DNA of 64,000 nt from Streptomyces sp. RFCAC02 (GCF_004193175.1 NZ_SAUH01000001.1:4683501-4747500), one strand, 5' to 3'; shown: positions 47,477 through 56,872, counted from the first letter of the stretch. Numbers and translations are program-made. Notes: generated from the letters alone by a model not told the origin.

Positions 47477-47503
47477 TTGTCCACAGGCGGTGGGTTGTCC
47501 ACA
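47477..47503 (+). promoter_or_regulatory. Pair of DnaA-box-like motifs, direct orientation
   Basis: TTGTCCACA at 47477-47485 and again at 47495-47503, nine bases apart. This nonamer is the preferred Streptomyces DnaA box. The same two-box layout occurs in the opposite orientation at 53170-53196. It lies in the 110-base gap between the DUF2469 gene and the M23 gene. Confidence 0.6.
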
Positions 47504-47542
47504 GGAACGGTTCACCGGCCGACGCTTCCCGGCGGCTCCCGT

Positions 47543-47548
47543 CATGCT
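47543..47548 (+). promoter_or_regulatory. Candidate -10 element for a leaderless M23 gene
   Basis: CATGCT six bases before the ATG at 47555. The same hexamer at the same distance precedes the following methyltransferase gene. Confidence 0.35.
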
Positions 47549-47554
47549 GACCGC

Positions 47555-48151
47555 ATGCGTACGGTGATTGCTTCCTTCCTTTCCGTGCTGACCTGCTTGC
47601 TCCTGTCGGCCGGCGCGGCCGCGTCGCCCGATGCCCCCGCCGACGCCGGTGCCGGGGCAGGGGTACGGCTCGGCGGCTGGCCGCTGGCGGGCGCCCCCGG
47701 TGCCCGCCGCCCCGTGGTGGAGCGGCTCCACGAGCCGCCGCCCGAGCCCTGGGCCGCCGGCCACCGCGGCGTGGACCTGGCAGGCGCGGCCGGCGATCCG
47801 GTGCGTGCGGCGGGTCCCGGTCGGGTGACCTTCGCCGGGCAGGTCGCCGGCCGGGGTGTCGTCACGGTCGAGCTGGAGGACAGCGGCACCCCGCCCGTGC
47901 GCCTCACGCACGAGCCGGTGCTCCCGGCCGTCGCGGTGGGCGACGACGTGGTGACCGGCACGGTCCTCGGCGCGCTCGCGGAGGGGCCGTCCCACTGTGC
48001 GGGCCGGCCGTGCCTGCACTGGGGAGCGCTCCGTGACGACACGTACCTCGACCCGCTGTCGCTGCTGCCGCGCGAACTGCTGCGCGACGGGCCTTCGCGG
48101 CTGCTTCCCGTGACCGGTGTCCCCGTCCCCGACGCCCGCGTCCCGCTGTGA
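47555..48151 (+). CDS. Secreted M23-family peptidase-like protein
   Basis: A 198-residue protein with a clear signal peptide (MRTVIASFLSVLTCLLLSAG, cleavage near AAA-SP at residue 23). The LytM/M23 domain keeps the first zinc ligands in HRGVD (His70, Asp74) and His119 in LTHEPVL, but the HxH motif is CLH (Cys153, His155) in PCLHWGAL. The zinc ligand is kept and the catalytic His is replaced. CLHWG versions are common among actinobacterial M23 proteins, so this is a subfamily trait. Its function may be regulatory rather than hydrolytic. Confidence 0.88.
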   Translation: MRTVIASFLSVLTCLLLSAGAAASPDAPADAGAGAGVRLGGWPLAGAPGARRPVVERLHEPPPEPWAAGHRGVDLAGAAGDPVRAAGPGRVTFAGQVAGRGVVTVELEDSGTPPVRLTHEPVLPAVAVGDDVVTGTVLGALAEGPSHCAGRPCLHWGALRDDTYLDPLSLLPRELLRDGPSRLLPVTGVPVPDARVPL

Positions 48152-48157
48152 CATGCT
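48152..48157 (+). promoter_or_regulatory. Candidate -10 element for the methyltransferase gene
   Basis: CATGCT six bases before the ATG at 48164, overlapping the end of the M23 gene. Confidence 0.33.
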
Positions 48158-48163
48158 CACCCC

Positions 48164-48805
48164 ATGACCGAGCCCGGGGGGCACGACGGCGTCCGGCGTG
48201 CCTACGACACCGTCGCCGAGGAGTACGCGGCGCGCCTCCACGACGAACTCGACGGCAAGCCCCTGGACCGGGCGCTGCTGGCCACAGTGCTGGAGCTGGC
48301 CGGCCCCGCCGGCACGGTGGCCGACCTCGGCTGCGGTCCGGGACACGTCGCGGCGTGGCTCGCCGGGCGGGGCGCACGCACGGTCGGTGTCGACCTGTCG
48401 TCCCGCATGACGACGGTGGGGCGTGCCCGGTACCCCGGTGTCGAATTCCGGCAGGGCGACCTGCTGGCGCTGCCCGCCGACGACCGTTCCTTCGACGCCG
48501 CCGTCGCCCTCTACTCGATCATCCACCTCGCACCCGCCGAGCTGCCCCGCGCCTTCGCCGAGGTACGACGGGTCCTGCGCCCCGGCGGCACGTTCCTCGT
48601 CTCGTTCCACGTCGGCGACGAGGTGCGGCACCTGGACTCCTGGTGGGGGAGGGCCGTGGACCTCGACTTCCGCTTCCTCGACCCGGCCGATGTGGCCCGG
48701 CTGCTGGGGGACGCCGGGTTCACCGTCAGGGCGCGGACGGACCGCGCGCCCGAGCCCCACGAAGCCCCGACGCACCGGGCGTACCTCCTGGCCCGCCGGG
48801 AGTGA
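48164..48805 (+). CDS. Class I SAM-dependent methyltransferase
   Basis: A 213-residue protein starting MTEPGGHDGVRRAYDTVAEE. SAM-binding motif I is VADLGCGPGHVAAWLAGRG, followed by GVDLSSRMTTVGRARYPG and the acidic loop GDLLALPADDRSFDAAV, as in the UbiE/COQ5 and small-molecule methyltransferase group. The substrate cannot be deduced. It lies 12 bases after the M23 gene and is convergent with whiG; I do not know of it as a regular member of this neighbourhood. Confidence 0.88.
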   Translation: MTEPGGHDGVRRAYDTVAEEYAARLHDELDGKPLDRALLATVLELAGPAGTVADLGCGPGHVAAWLAGRGARTVGVDLSSRMTTVGRARYPGVEFRQGDLLALPADDRSFDAAVALYSIIHLAPAELPRAFAEVRRVLRPGGTFLVSFHVGDEVRHLDSWWGRAVDLDFRFLDPADVARLLGDAGFTVRARTDRAPEPHEAPTHRAYLLARRE

Positions 48806-48815
48806 CCGGCCGCCG

Positions 48816-49657
48816 TCAGCCGCTGACGTCGGCGAGCTTGGCCCGCAGCTGGAGCACCGACTTGGTGTGGATCTGGCTCACCCGGCTCTCGGTCACCCCG
48901 AGGACCTCGCCGATCTCCGCCAGCGTCAGACCCTCGTAGTAGTAGAGCGTCACGACGGTCTTCTCCCGGTCGGGCAGGGTGTTGACCGCGCGGGCGAGGA
49001 GGCGGCGCAGCTCCCGGTCCTCGGCGACCTCCACCGGGTTGTCCGCGGCCGTGTCCTCCAGGGTGTCCATCAGGCTCAGCCGGTCACCGCTCTCGCCGCC
49101 GGCGTGCAGCAGCTCCTCCAGGGCGACCACGTTGGCCAGGGACAACTGACTGAAGACCGCGTGCAGTTCCTCCAGGGTGACGTCCATCTCGGCCGCCACC
49201 TCCGCCTCCGACGGCGTGCGGCGCAACGACGCCTCAAGCGTCGCGTAGGCGCGTTCGATGGCCCGAGCCTTCTGCCGCACCGACCGGGGGATCCAGTCCA
49301 GCGCCCGCAGCTCGTCGATCATCGCCCCCGGATGCGGGTGATGGCGTACGTCTCGAACTTGATGGACCGCTCCGGGTCGAACTTCTCGATCGCGTCGATC
49401 AGCCCGAACACCCCGGAGGACACGAAGTCGGCCTGCTCCACATTGGGCGGCAGCCCGACGCTCACCCGGCCCGCCACGTACTTGACCAGCGGGGAGTAGT
49501 GCAGGATGAGCTGCTCCCGCAGCCGTTCGTCCCCCGTGGTCTTGTAGGAGCGCCACAGCGCGTCGAGTGCGGTGGGCGCCGTGACAAGCGGCGCGCCGTC
49601 CGTCGCGGCCGGTGCTGCCGGAGCCGCGTGCCGTGGCCCGGTGGAGTGCTGTGGCAT
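48816..49657 (-). pseudogene. whiG: Sporulation sigma factor WhiG, split by a one-base frameshift
   Basis: WhiG directs early sporulation genes in aerial hyphae. The first part (ATG at 49657, [15 protein letters not shown]) encodes region 2, including [17 protein letters not shown] and [11 protein letters not shown], then reaches a stop at 49319 just after YAITRIRG. The second part resumes in another frame with [19 protein letters not shown] (region 3) and ends with region 4, [20 protein letters not shown], stopping at 48816. Making the C5 run at 49325-49329 into C6 restores one frame of 280 residues, the WhiG length. As given, the stop of part one and an ATG of part two overlap (ATGA), so two separate polypeptides could be made. 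Confidence 0.9.
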
Positions 49658-49701
49658 ACGTGGTCAGGAACCGTTCTGCAGGGATGCGGACGGGCGGTAC
49701 A

Positions 49702-49719
49702 GGTTCTGGCGACAGAACC
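49702..49719. promoter_or_regulatory. Inverted repeat in the whiG upstream region
   Basis: GGTTCTG and CAGAACC form a perfect seven-base inverted repeat around GCGA, 45 bases before the whiG ATG. A GTGAC-A-GTGAC direct repeat follows at 49733-49743. whiG is a known target of developmental repression by BldD; neither motif is a clean BldD site. Confidence 0.4.
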
Positions 49720-49819
49720 CTGTGAGCGTAGCGTGACAGTGACGTAGCGGTGCGCACCTGAACCGCGATCGTATATGCGCAGATACGTTCCGCTGCCCGC
49801 ACGGACGTGGGACGTACGC

Positions 49820-50992
49820 TCACGCGTCCGGGGGAAGGCCGTCCGCGTGTCGGGCCGCTGTCCGGCACAACTGCCAGCGATCGCCCACGCGTTCGACGAA
49901 TCCCAGACAGCTCAGCTCCCGCAGCCGCGCGAGGGCCGCCTCCCGGCTCGTGCACGCTCCGGCCGCCACCGCGTCCGCGCCGACCGCGCCGGCGGCCGGC
50001 AGAGCGTCGAGCACCTGCGCGGCGGGCGGCGCCAACAGGTCGCGCGGCACGGCGGGTCCGGTCTCCTCACGGGCCAACTCGCCCATGTGGCCCGCCATCT
50101 CGACGACCTCGGCGGCGCTGCCCACCAGCACCGCCTCCTCCCGGATCAACTGGTGCGTCCCCGCGGAGAGACCCGAGGTGACCGGTCCGGGCACGGCCAT
50201 CAGCGCACGGCCGAGCCGCCCCGCCTGCCGCGCGGTGACGAGCGACCCGCTGCGCCGCGCCGCCTCCACGACCACCGTCCCCCGGGTCAACGCGGCGATG
50301 ACCCGGTTCCGCTGAAGGAATCTGCCGCGTGTCGGATGCTCACCCGGCGGCAGCTCCGCCACGACCAGCCCGCAGGCGGCCACCCGGTCCAGCAGCCCGC
50401 GGTGCCCCGCCGGGTACGGGCGGTCCACCCCGCACGCCAGCACGGCGACCGTCGCGCCCCCGACGGCCAGCGCCCCCCGGTGCGCCGCCGCGTCGATCCC
50501 GTACGCGGCGCCGGAGACCACCGTCCAACCGCGCTCGGCGAGCGCGCCGGACAGCTCGCCCGCCACATGCGCCCCGTAGTCCGTGCACGCCCGGGCGCCG
50601 ACGACCGCCACCGACCGAAGGGCGACGAACCGGAGCGAGCACGCGCCGCGCACCCACAGGCCGATCGGGCGCCGCGGCCCGAGGTCGTCGAGCTGGCGCG
50701 GCCACTCCCGGTCGCCAGGACACACGAACCTGGCGCCGATCCCGGCCGCCGCCGCCAGATCCCGCTCCGGCTCCGCGCGCGCCGCCCGGCCCCGCAGCCC
50801 CGCCCACCGGTCGGCCGACACCCCGGGGAGCCGCCGGTCCTCCCGCAGCGCCCGCAGCACCGCCGTGGCGCCGAGGTCGGCGAGCCACCGGCCGACCACC
50901 TCGTCCCCCGGCTCGGCGACCCGGGTCAGCGCCGCGCGCGCCGGCCGTTCCGCACCGGGCGGGTGCCCGACCCCGGGACGCTCCGCCGTCAC
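49820..50992 (-). CDS. dprA: DNA-processing protein DprA
   Basis: Loads RecA on incoming single-stranded DNA. The 390-residue protein starts from a GTG at 50992 ([13 protein letters not shown]) that overlaps the comM stop by four bases. The Rossmann-like DprA domain spans about residues 110-320, with [34 protein letters not shown] and [19 protein letters not shown]-terminal winged-helix domain ([19 protein letters not shown]) follows. It is third of the yraN-comM-dprA unit on the minus strand. Confidence 0.94.
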   Translation of the reverse strand: MTAERPGVGHPPGAERPARAALTRVAEPGDEVVGRWLADLGATAVLRALREDRRLPGVSADRWAGLRGRAARAEPERDLAAAAGIGARFVCPGDREWPRQLDDLGPRRPIGLWVRGACSLRFVALRSVAVVGARACTDYGAHVAGELSGALAERGWTVVSGAAYGIDAAAHRGALAVGGATVAVLACGVDRPYPAGHRGLLDRVAACGLVVAELPPGEHPTRGRFLQRNRVIAALTRGTVVVEAARRSGSLVTARQAGRLGRALMAVPGPVTSGLSAGTHQLIREEAVLVGSAAEVVEMAGHMGELAREETGPAVPRDLLAPPAAQVLDALPAAGAVGADAVAAGACTSREAALARLRELSCLGFVERVGDRWQLCRTAARHADGLPPDA

Positions 50993-52602
50993 GGCAGACT
51001 CCCGGCCACGCCCGCGCCGCGCCGGACACCCGTCCGCAGCTCCAGGGCCGCGTCCACGTCCTGCGCGGTGGGCCGGTCGTGCCCGGCGAGATCGGCGACC
51101 GTCCACGCCACCCGCAGCACCCGGTCGAGACCGCGCGCGGTCAGCAGGCCGCGGTCCATGTCCTGCTCCGCCCTGCCCAGGGCGCCGGGCCGCGGTGCCC
51201 AGCGGGTCCGCAGCTCGTGCCCCGGCACATCGGCGTTCACCGTCCAGGGGGTGTCGGCGAACCGGGCGGCGGCACGCTCCCGCGCGGCCAGGACCCGGGC
51301 CGCCACCGTCTCCGAACTCTCCCCGCCACCGGCCGCACCCACCAGCTCGGCCCGGCCCACCGGCTCCACCGTCACCCGCAGGTCCACCCGGTCGAGCAGC
51401 GGCCCCGACAGCCGCGCCCGGTACCGCCGCACCGCGCTCGGCACGCACTCGCAGTCCGCCGAGGCCGAGCCGTGCCGCCCGCAGGGGCACGGATTCGCCG
51501 CGAGGACCAGCAGCACACGGGCCGGCATCCGCACGACGCCCGCCGACCGGGCCACCACCACGTGCCCCGACTCCAGCGGCTGCCGCAGCGCGTCGAGGAT
51601 CTGGCCGTTCATCTCCGCCGCCTCGTCCAGGAAGAGCACGCCGTGGTGCGCGAGGGAGACCGCGCCGGGCCGCGGCACCCCCGTGCCGCCGCCGACCAGC
51701 GCCGCCATCGACGCCGAGTGGTGCGGGGCGCAGTACGGGGGCCGCTCGATCAGCGGGCGGCCCGGCGGCAGCGCCCCGCCCACCGAGTGGACGGCGGTGA
51801 CCTCGAGCGCCTCCCGCCGGGTCAGCGGCGGGAGGATGCCCGGCAGGCGCTCGGCCAGCATCGTCTTGCCCGCCCCCGGCGCGCCCTTCATCAGCAGGTG
51901 GTGCCGCCCGGCCGCCGCAACCTCCAGCGCCCGGCGCGCCAGCCGCTGGCCGGACACCTCCGCCAGGTCGGGCCGCAGCTCCTGCGGCGGCATCCAGTAC
52001 TGCCCGGCCACCGGCGGCCCCTCCCAGCCCGGCACGGTGAGCGCGGGCGGGCCGCCGGGCTCCCCGGGAGCGGGCTCGTCGGGCACCGGCTCGCCGGCCA
52101 GCACCGCGATGAGCTGCCGCAGGCTCCGCACCCCCAGGACGGCCACCTCCGGGACGAGCGACGCCTCGGGCACCGTCTGCTCCGGTACCACCACCCGCCG
52201 GTAGCCCGCGCCGGCGGCTGCCAGCACGGCGGGCAGCACCCCACGCACCGGCCGCACAAGCCCGTCGAGCCCCAGTTCGCCGATCATCAGCAGCTCGGCG
52301 ACGGACCGCGGGTCGATCCGCTCCGACGCCGCGAGCACGCTGCACGCCACCGCCAGGTCGAAACCGCTGCCGCACTTCGGCACCGACGCCGGGCTCAGCC
52401 CGACCGTCAGCTTCTTCTGCGGCCACTCCGCGCCCGAGTTGATCACCGCGGCGCGCACCCGGTCCCGGCTCTCGCTCAGCGACTTGTCCGCGAGCCCGAC
52501 CAGGGAGAAGGCGGCGATCCCCGGCTCCAGGTCGGCCTGCACCTCCACCACGACGCCCTCGACCCCGGTGAGGGCGACGGCGCTCGTCCGCGCGAACCCC
52601 AT
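50989..52602 (-). CDS. comM: YifB/ComM-family Mg-chelatase-like AAA+ ATPase
   Basis: A 537-residue AAA+ protein ([19 protein letters not shown]). An N-terminal Lon-like domain (about 1-170) is followed by the ATPase core with [16 protein letters not shown] (Walker A) and [16 protein letters not shown] (Walker B), then a C-terminal Mg-chelatase helical domain with [16 protein letters not shown]. ComM acts as a branch-migration helicase in transformation. It starts within a TGATG overlap with yraN and overlaps dprA, so all three are coupled. Confidence 0.94.
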   Translation of the reverse strand: MGFARTSAVALTGVEGVVVEVQADLEPGIAAFSLVGLADKSLSESRDRVRAAVINSGAEWPQKKLTVGLSPASVPKCGSGFDLAVACSVLAASERIDPRSVAELLMIGELGLDGLVRPVRGVLPAVLAAAGAGYRRVVVPEQTVPEASLVPEVAVLGVRSLRQLIAVLAGEPVPDEPAPGEPGGPPALTVPGWEGPPVAGQYWMPPQELRPDLAEVSGQRLARRALEVAAAGRHHLLMKGAPGAGKTMLAERLPGILPPLTRREALEVTAVHSVGGALPPGRPLIERPPYCAPHHSASMAALVGGGTGVPRPGAVSLAHHGVLFLDEAAEMNGQILDALRQPLESGHVVVARSAGVVRMPARVLLVLAANPCPCGRHGSASADCECVPSAVRRYRARLSGPLLDRVDLRVTVEPVGRAELVGAAGGGESSETVAARVLAARERAAARFADTPWTVNADVPGHELRTRWAPRPGALGRAEQDMDRGLLTARGLDRVLRVAWTVADLAGHDRPTAQDVDAALELRTGVRRGAGVAGSLP

Positions 52603-53104
52603 CACGCCACCCCCGCGCGTGCTCCACGACCGGTGCCCCGCGGTACGGCACCAGCACGCCCACCAGGTCGATCCGCACACCGCCGGGCGGCACGGGGCGG
52701 TGCTCGGCGAGCCACCGCTCCGCCAGCCACATGGCGGCCAGCTCCCGCAGCCGCAGCGCCTTGCGGGGGCCGACGGCCGCCATGGGGTGCTCGAACGCGC
52801 CGGCCCTGCGCGTCTTCACCTCGCAGACCACCAGCGCGCGCCCGCCCGCCGGCTCCTGCGCCACGATGTCGATCTCACCCGCGCGGCACCGCCAATTGCG
52901 GTCGAGGACGGTGAGCCCCGCCGCGCGCAGCCGCCGCGCCGCGAGGTCCTCCCCGAAGCGGCCGAGAGCACCCCGGCCCCTGCCCCGCGCGCGGGGCGCG
53001 CCGCGTCCGCGGCCCGTGCCCCGCGGGGGCGCGTGCGCCCCGGGCGGCACCCCGGCCGCGCCCCTCGCACCCGGCACGGCGCCCGTCATCCTCGTACGGT
53101 CCAT
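52602..53104 (-). CDS. yraN: YraN/UPF0102 family nuclease-like protein, stop codon lost by apparent frameshift
   Basis: A protein of the UPF0102 endonuclease-like fold: [19 protein letters not shown], the DxE/K core [13 protein letters not shown] and VVCEVKTRR. The ATG at 53104 has GGAGGTGA upstream; the first 50 residues are an Arg/Gly/Pro-rich extension. In the given sequence there is no stop: the frame runs on through comM into dprA. Adding one C to the C5 run at 52610-52614 gives an end of EHARGVA followed by TGA at 52604-52602, overlapping the comM ATG, as expected for this operon. Confidence 0.88.
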
Positions 53105-53169
53105 TCCGCGTCACCTCCGGGGACGAGCGTGCACCGGCCGCGGCGACGAAGTGGATCTTGATCGCCCCC

Positions 53170-53196
53170 TGTGGAAAACCCGGCTTTTGTGGACAA
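53170..53196 (-). promoter_or_regulatory. Pair of DnaA-box-like motifs, reverse orientation
   Basis: On the minus strand, TTGTCCACA (53196-53188), nine bases, then TTTTCCACA (53178-53170). The box spacing is identical to the pair at 47477-47503. Confidence 0.6.
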
Positions 53197-53199
53197 CTC

Positions 53200-53219
53200 C
53201 GTCACTCTTGTGAGTGACG
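53200..53219. promoter_or_regulatory. Perfect dyad upstream of rpsB
   Basis: CGTCACTC-TTGT-GAGTGACG, eight paired bases and a four-base loop, starting four bases after the DnaA-box pair. It could be an operator or a small hairpin. Confidence 0.45.
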
Positions 53220-53429
53220 TTCTGGTCACGCGGCCCCTCCGGTGGCCTGTCGCCCCGTGTCGCCGGGGTCCCGTACACTTCTCGTGGCGATCCGGCGACC
53301 CGGATCGACCTCGCACGCCCCGCCACTCCGGCGGCCCGGCTCCGAGCCGGGTGTCCCGGTGGCCGCGCACCTCGGTCCTCGGAGCGGTCTCTTACGACGG
53401 CTCCAGGCTCAGCGCGCCGGGGCGTCAGG

Positions 53430-53452
53430 GGCACCGTCCGCCGGACGGTGCC
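53430..53452 (+). promoter_or_regulatory. rpsB leader hairpin
   Basis: A perfect 10-bp stem (GGCACCGTCC with its complement) and three-base loop, ending 16 bases before the rpsB ribosome-binding site. It is a candidate S2 autoregulatory or attenuator structure. Confidence 0.45.
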
Positions 53453-53481
53453 GACAACCGAGCGTCACAAGGAGAACGGCC

Positions 53482-54369
53482 ATGGCCGTCGTCACGATGC
53501 GGGAGCTGCTGGAGAGCGGCGTCCACTTCGGGCACCAGACCCGCCGCTGGAACCCGAAGATGAAGCGCTTCATCTTCACCGAGCGCAACGGCATCTACAT
53601 CATCGACCTGCTCCAGTCGCTGTCGTACATCGACCGCGCCTACGAGTTCGTCAAGGAGACCGTCGCGCACGGCGGCACCGTGATGTTCGTGGGCACCAAG
53701 AAGCAGGCGCAGCAGGCCATCGCGGAGCAGGCGTCCCGCGTCGGCATGCCGTACGTCAACCAGCGCTGGCTCGGCGGCATGCTCACCAACTTCTCCACCG
53801 TCCACAAGCGGCTGCAGCGCCTCAAGGAGCTGGAGCAGATCGACTTCGAGGACGTCGCCGCCTCCGGCCTCACCAAGAAGGAACTGCTGGTCCTCTCCCG
53901 CGAGAAGGCCAAGCTGGAGCGCACCCTCGGCGGTATCCGCGACATGCAGAAGGTGCCCAGCGCCGTCTGGATCGTGGACACCAAGAAGGAGCACATCGCC
54001 GTCGGCGAGGCCCGCAAGCTCAACATCCCGGTCGTCGCGATCCTCGACACCAACTGCGACCCCGACGAGGTCGACTACAAGATCCCGGGCAACGACGACG
54101 CGATCCGCTCCGTCACCCTGCTGACCCGCGTGATCGCCGACGGCGTGGCCGAGGGCCTGATCTCCCGCTCCGGCGCGGCCGCCCAGGCCAAGGAGGGCGA
54201 GAAGCCGTCCGGCGAGCCGCTGCCCGAGTGGGAGCGCGAGCTGCTCGTCCGCGACGAGGAGCAGCAGCAGACCGGTGAGCAGCCGGCCGCCGAGCAGGCC
54301 GCCGCCGAGGCGCCGGCCGCCGAGGCCGAGGCCGAGAACGAGGCCCCGGCCGCCGCCGAGCAGGCCTGA
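53482..54369 (+). CDS. rpsB: 30S ribosomal protein S2
   Basis: A 295-residue protein starting [20 protein letters not shown], with AAGGAGA upstream. The S2 domain covers residues 1-230, including [13 protein letters not shown] and [13 protein letters not shown]. The last 60 residues are an Ala/Glu/Gln-rich tail common in actinobacteria. First gene of the rpsB-tsf-pyrH-frr series. Confidence 0.97.
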   Translation: MAVVTMRELLESGVHFGHQTRRWNPKMKRFIFTERNGIYIIDLLQSLSYIDRAYEFVKETVAHGGTVMFVGTKKQAQQAIAEQASRVGMPYVNQRWLGGMLTNFSTVHKRLQRLKELEQIDFEDVAASGLTKKELLVLSREKAKLERTLGGIRDMQKVPSAVWIVDTKKEHIAVGEARKLNIPVVAILDTNCDPDEVDYKIPGNDDAIRSVTLLTRVIADGVAEGLISRSGAAAQAKEGEKPSGEPLPEWERELLVRDEEQQQTGEQPAAEQAAAEAPAAEAEAENEAPAAAEQA

Positions 54370-54385
54370 GCCACACCAGCGTGAC

Positions 54386-54439
54386 GGCCGGGGGACGGCG
54401 GACGCGTGCGCGCCACGCGCCGCGCGCCGTCCCCCGGCC
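54386..54439 (+). terminator. Hairpin between rpsB and tsf
   Basis: A perfect 15-bp outer stem (54386-54400 with 54425-54439); the 24-base loop contains a further GCGTG/CACGC stem. It is probably a partial terminator that sets the S2 to EF-Ts ratio. Confidence 0.65.
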
Positions 54440-54499
54440 CGCCGAATTCACGGGATCGCCACCGATCCGATCGACTTCCTGGAAGAGAACTCAGTAACC

Positions 54500-55336
54500 A
54501 TGGCGAACTTCACCGCCGCCGACGTCAAGAAGCTCCGGGAGCTGTCCGGCGCCGGCATGATGGACTGCAAGAAGGCGCTGGACGAGGCCGAGGGTGATGT
54601 CACCAAGGCCGTCGAGATCCTCCGCGTCAAGGGCCAGAAGGGTGTCGCGAAGCGCGAGAGCCGTACCGCCGAGAACGGCGCGGTCGTCTCCGTCATCGCG
54701 GACGACAACACCTCCGGCGTCCTGGTCGAGCTGAAGTGCGAGACCGACTTCGTGGCCAAGGGCGACAAGTTCCAGGCCGTCGCCGAGGCGATCGCCCAGC
54801 ACGTCTTCGCGACCGCCCCGGCCGACCTCGCTTCCCTGCTGGCGTCGGAGATCGAGTCCGGCAAGAGCGTCCAGGCGTACGTGGACGAGGCCAACGCCAC
54901 GCTGGGCGAGAAGATCGTCCTCGACCGCTTCGCCCGGTTCTCCGGCGCGTACGTCGCCTCCTACCTGCACCGCACCAGCCCCGACCTGCCGCCGCAGGTG
55001 GGCGTCCTGGTCGAGCTGGACAAGGAGAACGCGCAGACCGCCAAGGACGTCGCGCAGCACATCGCGGCGTTCGCCCCGCGCTTCCTGAACCGCGAGGTCG
55101 TCCCCGCCGAGACCGTCGACAGCGAGCGGCGCATCGCCGAGGCCACGGCCCGCGAGGAGGGCAAGCCGGAGGGCGCCCTGCCGAAGATCGTCGAGGGTCG
55201 CGTCAACGGCTTCTTCAAGGAGAACGTCCTCCTCGACCAGCCGTTCGCCAAGGACAACAAGAAGTCCGTGCAGAAGGTGCTGACGGAGGCCGGCGTCACC
55301 GTCGCGAACTTCGCCCGCTTCCGCGTCGGCGCCTGA
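54500..55336 (+). CDS. tsf: Elongation factor Ts
   Basis: Nucleotide exchange factor for EF-Tu. A 278-residue protein ([19 protein letters not shown]) with the N-terminal UBA-type helix bundle ([20 protein letters not shown]) and the [10 protein letters not shown] motif that contacts EF-Tu. Length and motifs are complete. Confidence 0.97.
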   Translation: MANFTAADVKKLRELSGAGMMDCKKALDEAEGDVTKAVEILRVKGQKGVAKRESRTAENGAVVSVIADDNTSGVLVELKCETDFVAKGDKFQAVAEAIAQHVFATAPADLASLLASEIESGKSVQAYVDEANATLGEKIVLDRFARFSGAYVASYLHRTSPDLPPQVGVLVELDKENAQTAKDVAQHIAAFAPRFLNREVVPAETVDSERRIAEATAREEGKPEGALPKIVEGRVNGFFKENVLLDQPFAKDNKKSVQKVLTEAGVTVANFARFRVGA

Positions 55337-55459
55337 CCCGCCGCCCGCGACCGCGCCGCCGTGCCGCCGGCGGCCGGACGGACCCGCCCCGCTATTGTCG
55401 GGCGGAAGGCCGTCCGGCCGCCGCCCCGCGCACAGGCCGGGACGACCGTAGTTGTGACG

Positions 55460-55511
55460 AGGAGGCCACTGCTTCGACGGAACCCAGCGGAACCGCCGGC
55501 AGTGGCCTCCT
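55460..55511 (+). terminator. Terminator between tsf and pyrH
   Basis: A 13-bp perfect stem (55460-55472 with 55499-55511, outermost pair A-T) with a 26-base loop, running into TTCGTG. It ends 24 bases before the pyrH ATG, so pyrH readthrough may be regulated. Confidence 0.65.
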
Positions 55512-55535
55512 TCGTGTGTGCCCGAGGAGAGTGCC

Positions 55536-56273
55536 ATGCATCAGGACGACAAACCCAGGCGTTTCCTGCTGAAGCTGTCCGGAGAAGCCTTCGCGGGCGG
55601 CGGCGGACTCGGCGTCGATCCCGACATCGTGCACAAGATGGCCCGGGAGATCGCCGCCGTCGTACGGGACGGGGCGCAGATCGCCATCGTCATCGGCGGC
55701 GGCAACTTCTTCCGTGGCGCCGAGCTGCAGCAGCGCGGCATGGACCGAGCCCGCTCCGACTACATGGGCATGCTCGGCACGGTGATGAACTGCCTCGCGC
55801 TCCAGGACTTCCTGGAGAAGGAGGGCATCGACTCCCGTGTCCAGACCGCCATCACCATGGGGCAGGTCGCCGAGCCGTACATCCCGCTGCGCGCCGTGCG
55901 GCACCTGGAGAAGGGCCGCGTGGTCATCTTCGGCGCCGGCATGGGCATGCCGTACTTCTCGACCGACACGACCGCCGCGCAGCGCGCCCTCGAAATCCAC
56001 GCCGAGGCGCTCCTCATGGGCAAGAACGGCGTCGACGGCGTCTACGACTCCGACCCGGCGCGCAACCCGGGCGCGGTGAAGTTCGACTCCCTCGACTACG
56101 GCGAGGTCATCACGCGCGATCTGCGCGTCGCCGACTCGACGGCCATCACCCTGTGCCGGGACAACCAGTTGCCCATCCTGGTGTTCGAGCTGCTCGCCGA
56201 GGGCAATATCGCCCGTGCGGTAAAGGGTGAGAAGATCGGCACACTCGTAGGCAGCCAGGGCCGCCGGGCCTGA
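55536..56273 (+). CDS. pyrH: UMP kinase
   Basis: Phosphorylates UMP to UDP. The ATG at 55536 ([18 protein letters not shown]) has GAGGAGA at the ideal distance; the in-frame GTG 18 bases earlier does not. The 245-residue amino-acid-kinase fold is complete, with [19 protein letters not shown] and [13 protein letters not shown]. Confidence 0.96.
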   Translation: MHQDDKPRRFLLKLSGEAFAGGGGLGVDPDIVHKMAREIAAVVRDGAQIAIVIGGGNFFRGAELQQRGMDRARSDYMGMLGTVMNCLALQDFLEKEGIDSRVQTAITMGQVAEPYIPLRAVRHLEKGRVVIFGAGMGMPYFSTDTTAAQRALEIHAEALLMGKNGVDGVYDSDPARNPGAVKFDSLDYGEVITRDLRVADSTAITLCRDNQLPILVFELLAEGNIARAVKGEKIGTLVGSQGRRA

Positions 56274-56307
56274 CCTACCTCTTTCCTACGCGAACCAGGA
56301 GCACGTG

Positions 56308-56865
56308 GTGATCGAAGAAGCCCTCCTCGAGGCCGAGGAGAAGATGGAGAAGGCCGTCGGCGTCGCCAAGGACGACCTGGCGGCCATCCGTACCGGCCGT
56401 GCGCACCCCGCGATGTTCAACAAGATCGTCGCGGAGTACTACGGCACCAAGACCCCGATCAACCAGCTCGCGTCGTTCTCCGTGCCGGAGGCGCGCATGG
56501 CGGTGGTCACGCCGTTCGACAAGTCGGCGCTGCGCAACATCGAGCAGGCCATCCGCGACTCCGACCTCGGCGTCAACCCGACCAACGACGGCCACATCAT
56601 CCGGGTTGTCCTCCCCGAGCTGACCGAGGAGCGGCGCCGCGAGTACATCAAGGTCGCCCGCACCAAGGGCGAGGACGCCAAGATCTCGATCCGCGGCGTC
56701 CGGCGCAAGGCGAAGGAGAGCATCGACAAGGCCGTCAAGGACGGCGAGGTCGGTGAGGACGAGGGCCGGCGCGGCGAGAAGGAGCTCGACGACACGACGG
56801 CCAAGTACGTCGCCCAGGTCGACGAGCTGCTGAAGCACAAGGAAGCCGAGCTGCTGGAGGTCTGA
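56308..56865 (+). CDS. frr: Ribosome recycling factor
   Basis: Splits post-termination ribosomes with EF-G. The 185-residue protein starts at the second of two tandem GTG codons (56308), which has AGGAG at the better spacing; the first is 56305. [29 protein letters not shown] and [12 protein letters not shown] are the family motifs. It ends [10 protein letters not shown]. Confidence 0.96.
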   Translation: MIEEALLEAEEKMEKAVGVAKDDLAAIRTGRAHPAMFNKIVAEYYGTKTPINQLASFSVPEARMAVVTPFDKSALRNIEQAIRDSDLGVNPTNDGHIIRVVLPELTEERRREYIKVARTKGEDAKISIRGVRRKAKESIDKAVKDGEVGEDEGRRGEKELDDTTAKYVAQVDELLKHKEAELLEV

Positions 56866-56872
56866 CCGCCGC

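Larger units (their letters stand above)
53105..53481. other. 377-base yraN-rpsB divergent region
   Basis: No gene seen. It holds the paired DnaA-box-like motifs (53170-53196), a perfect dyad (53200-53219), a possible rpsB -10 (TACACT at 53274-53279, no good -35) and a leader hairpin (53430-53452) ahead of the rpsB ribosome-binding site. Confidence 0.6.

Noticed and set aside
49820..53104. One continuous 1094-codon minus-strand frame from yraN to dprA
   Set aside because: The middle third is an off-frame reading of comM. The fusion arises only because yraN loses its stop at a five-base C run; the three proteins are recognisable separately.
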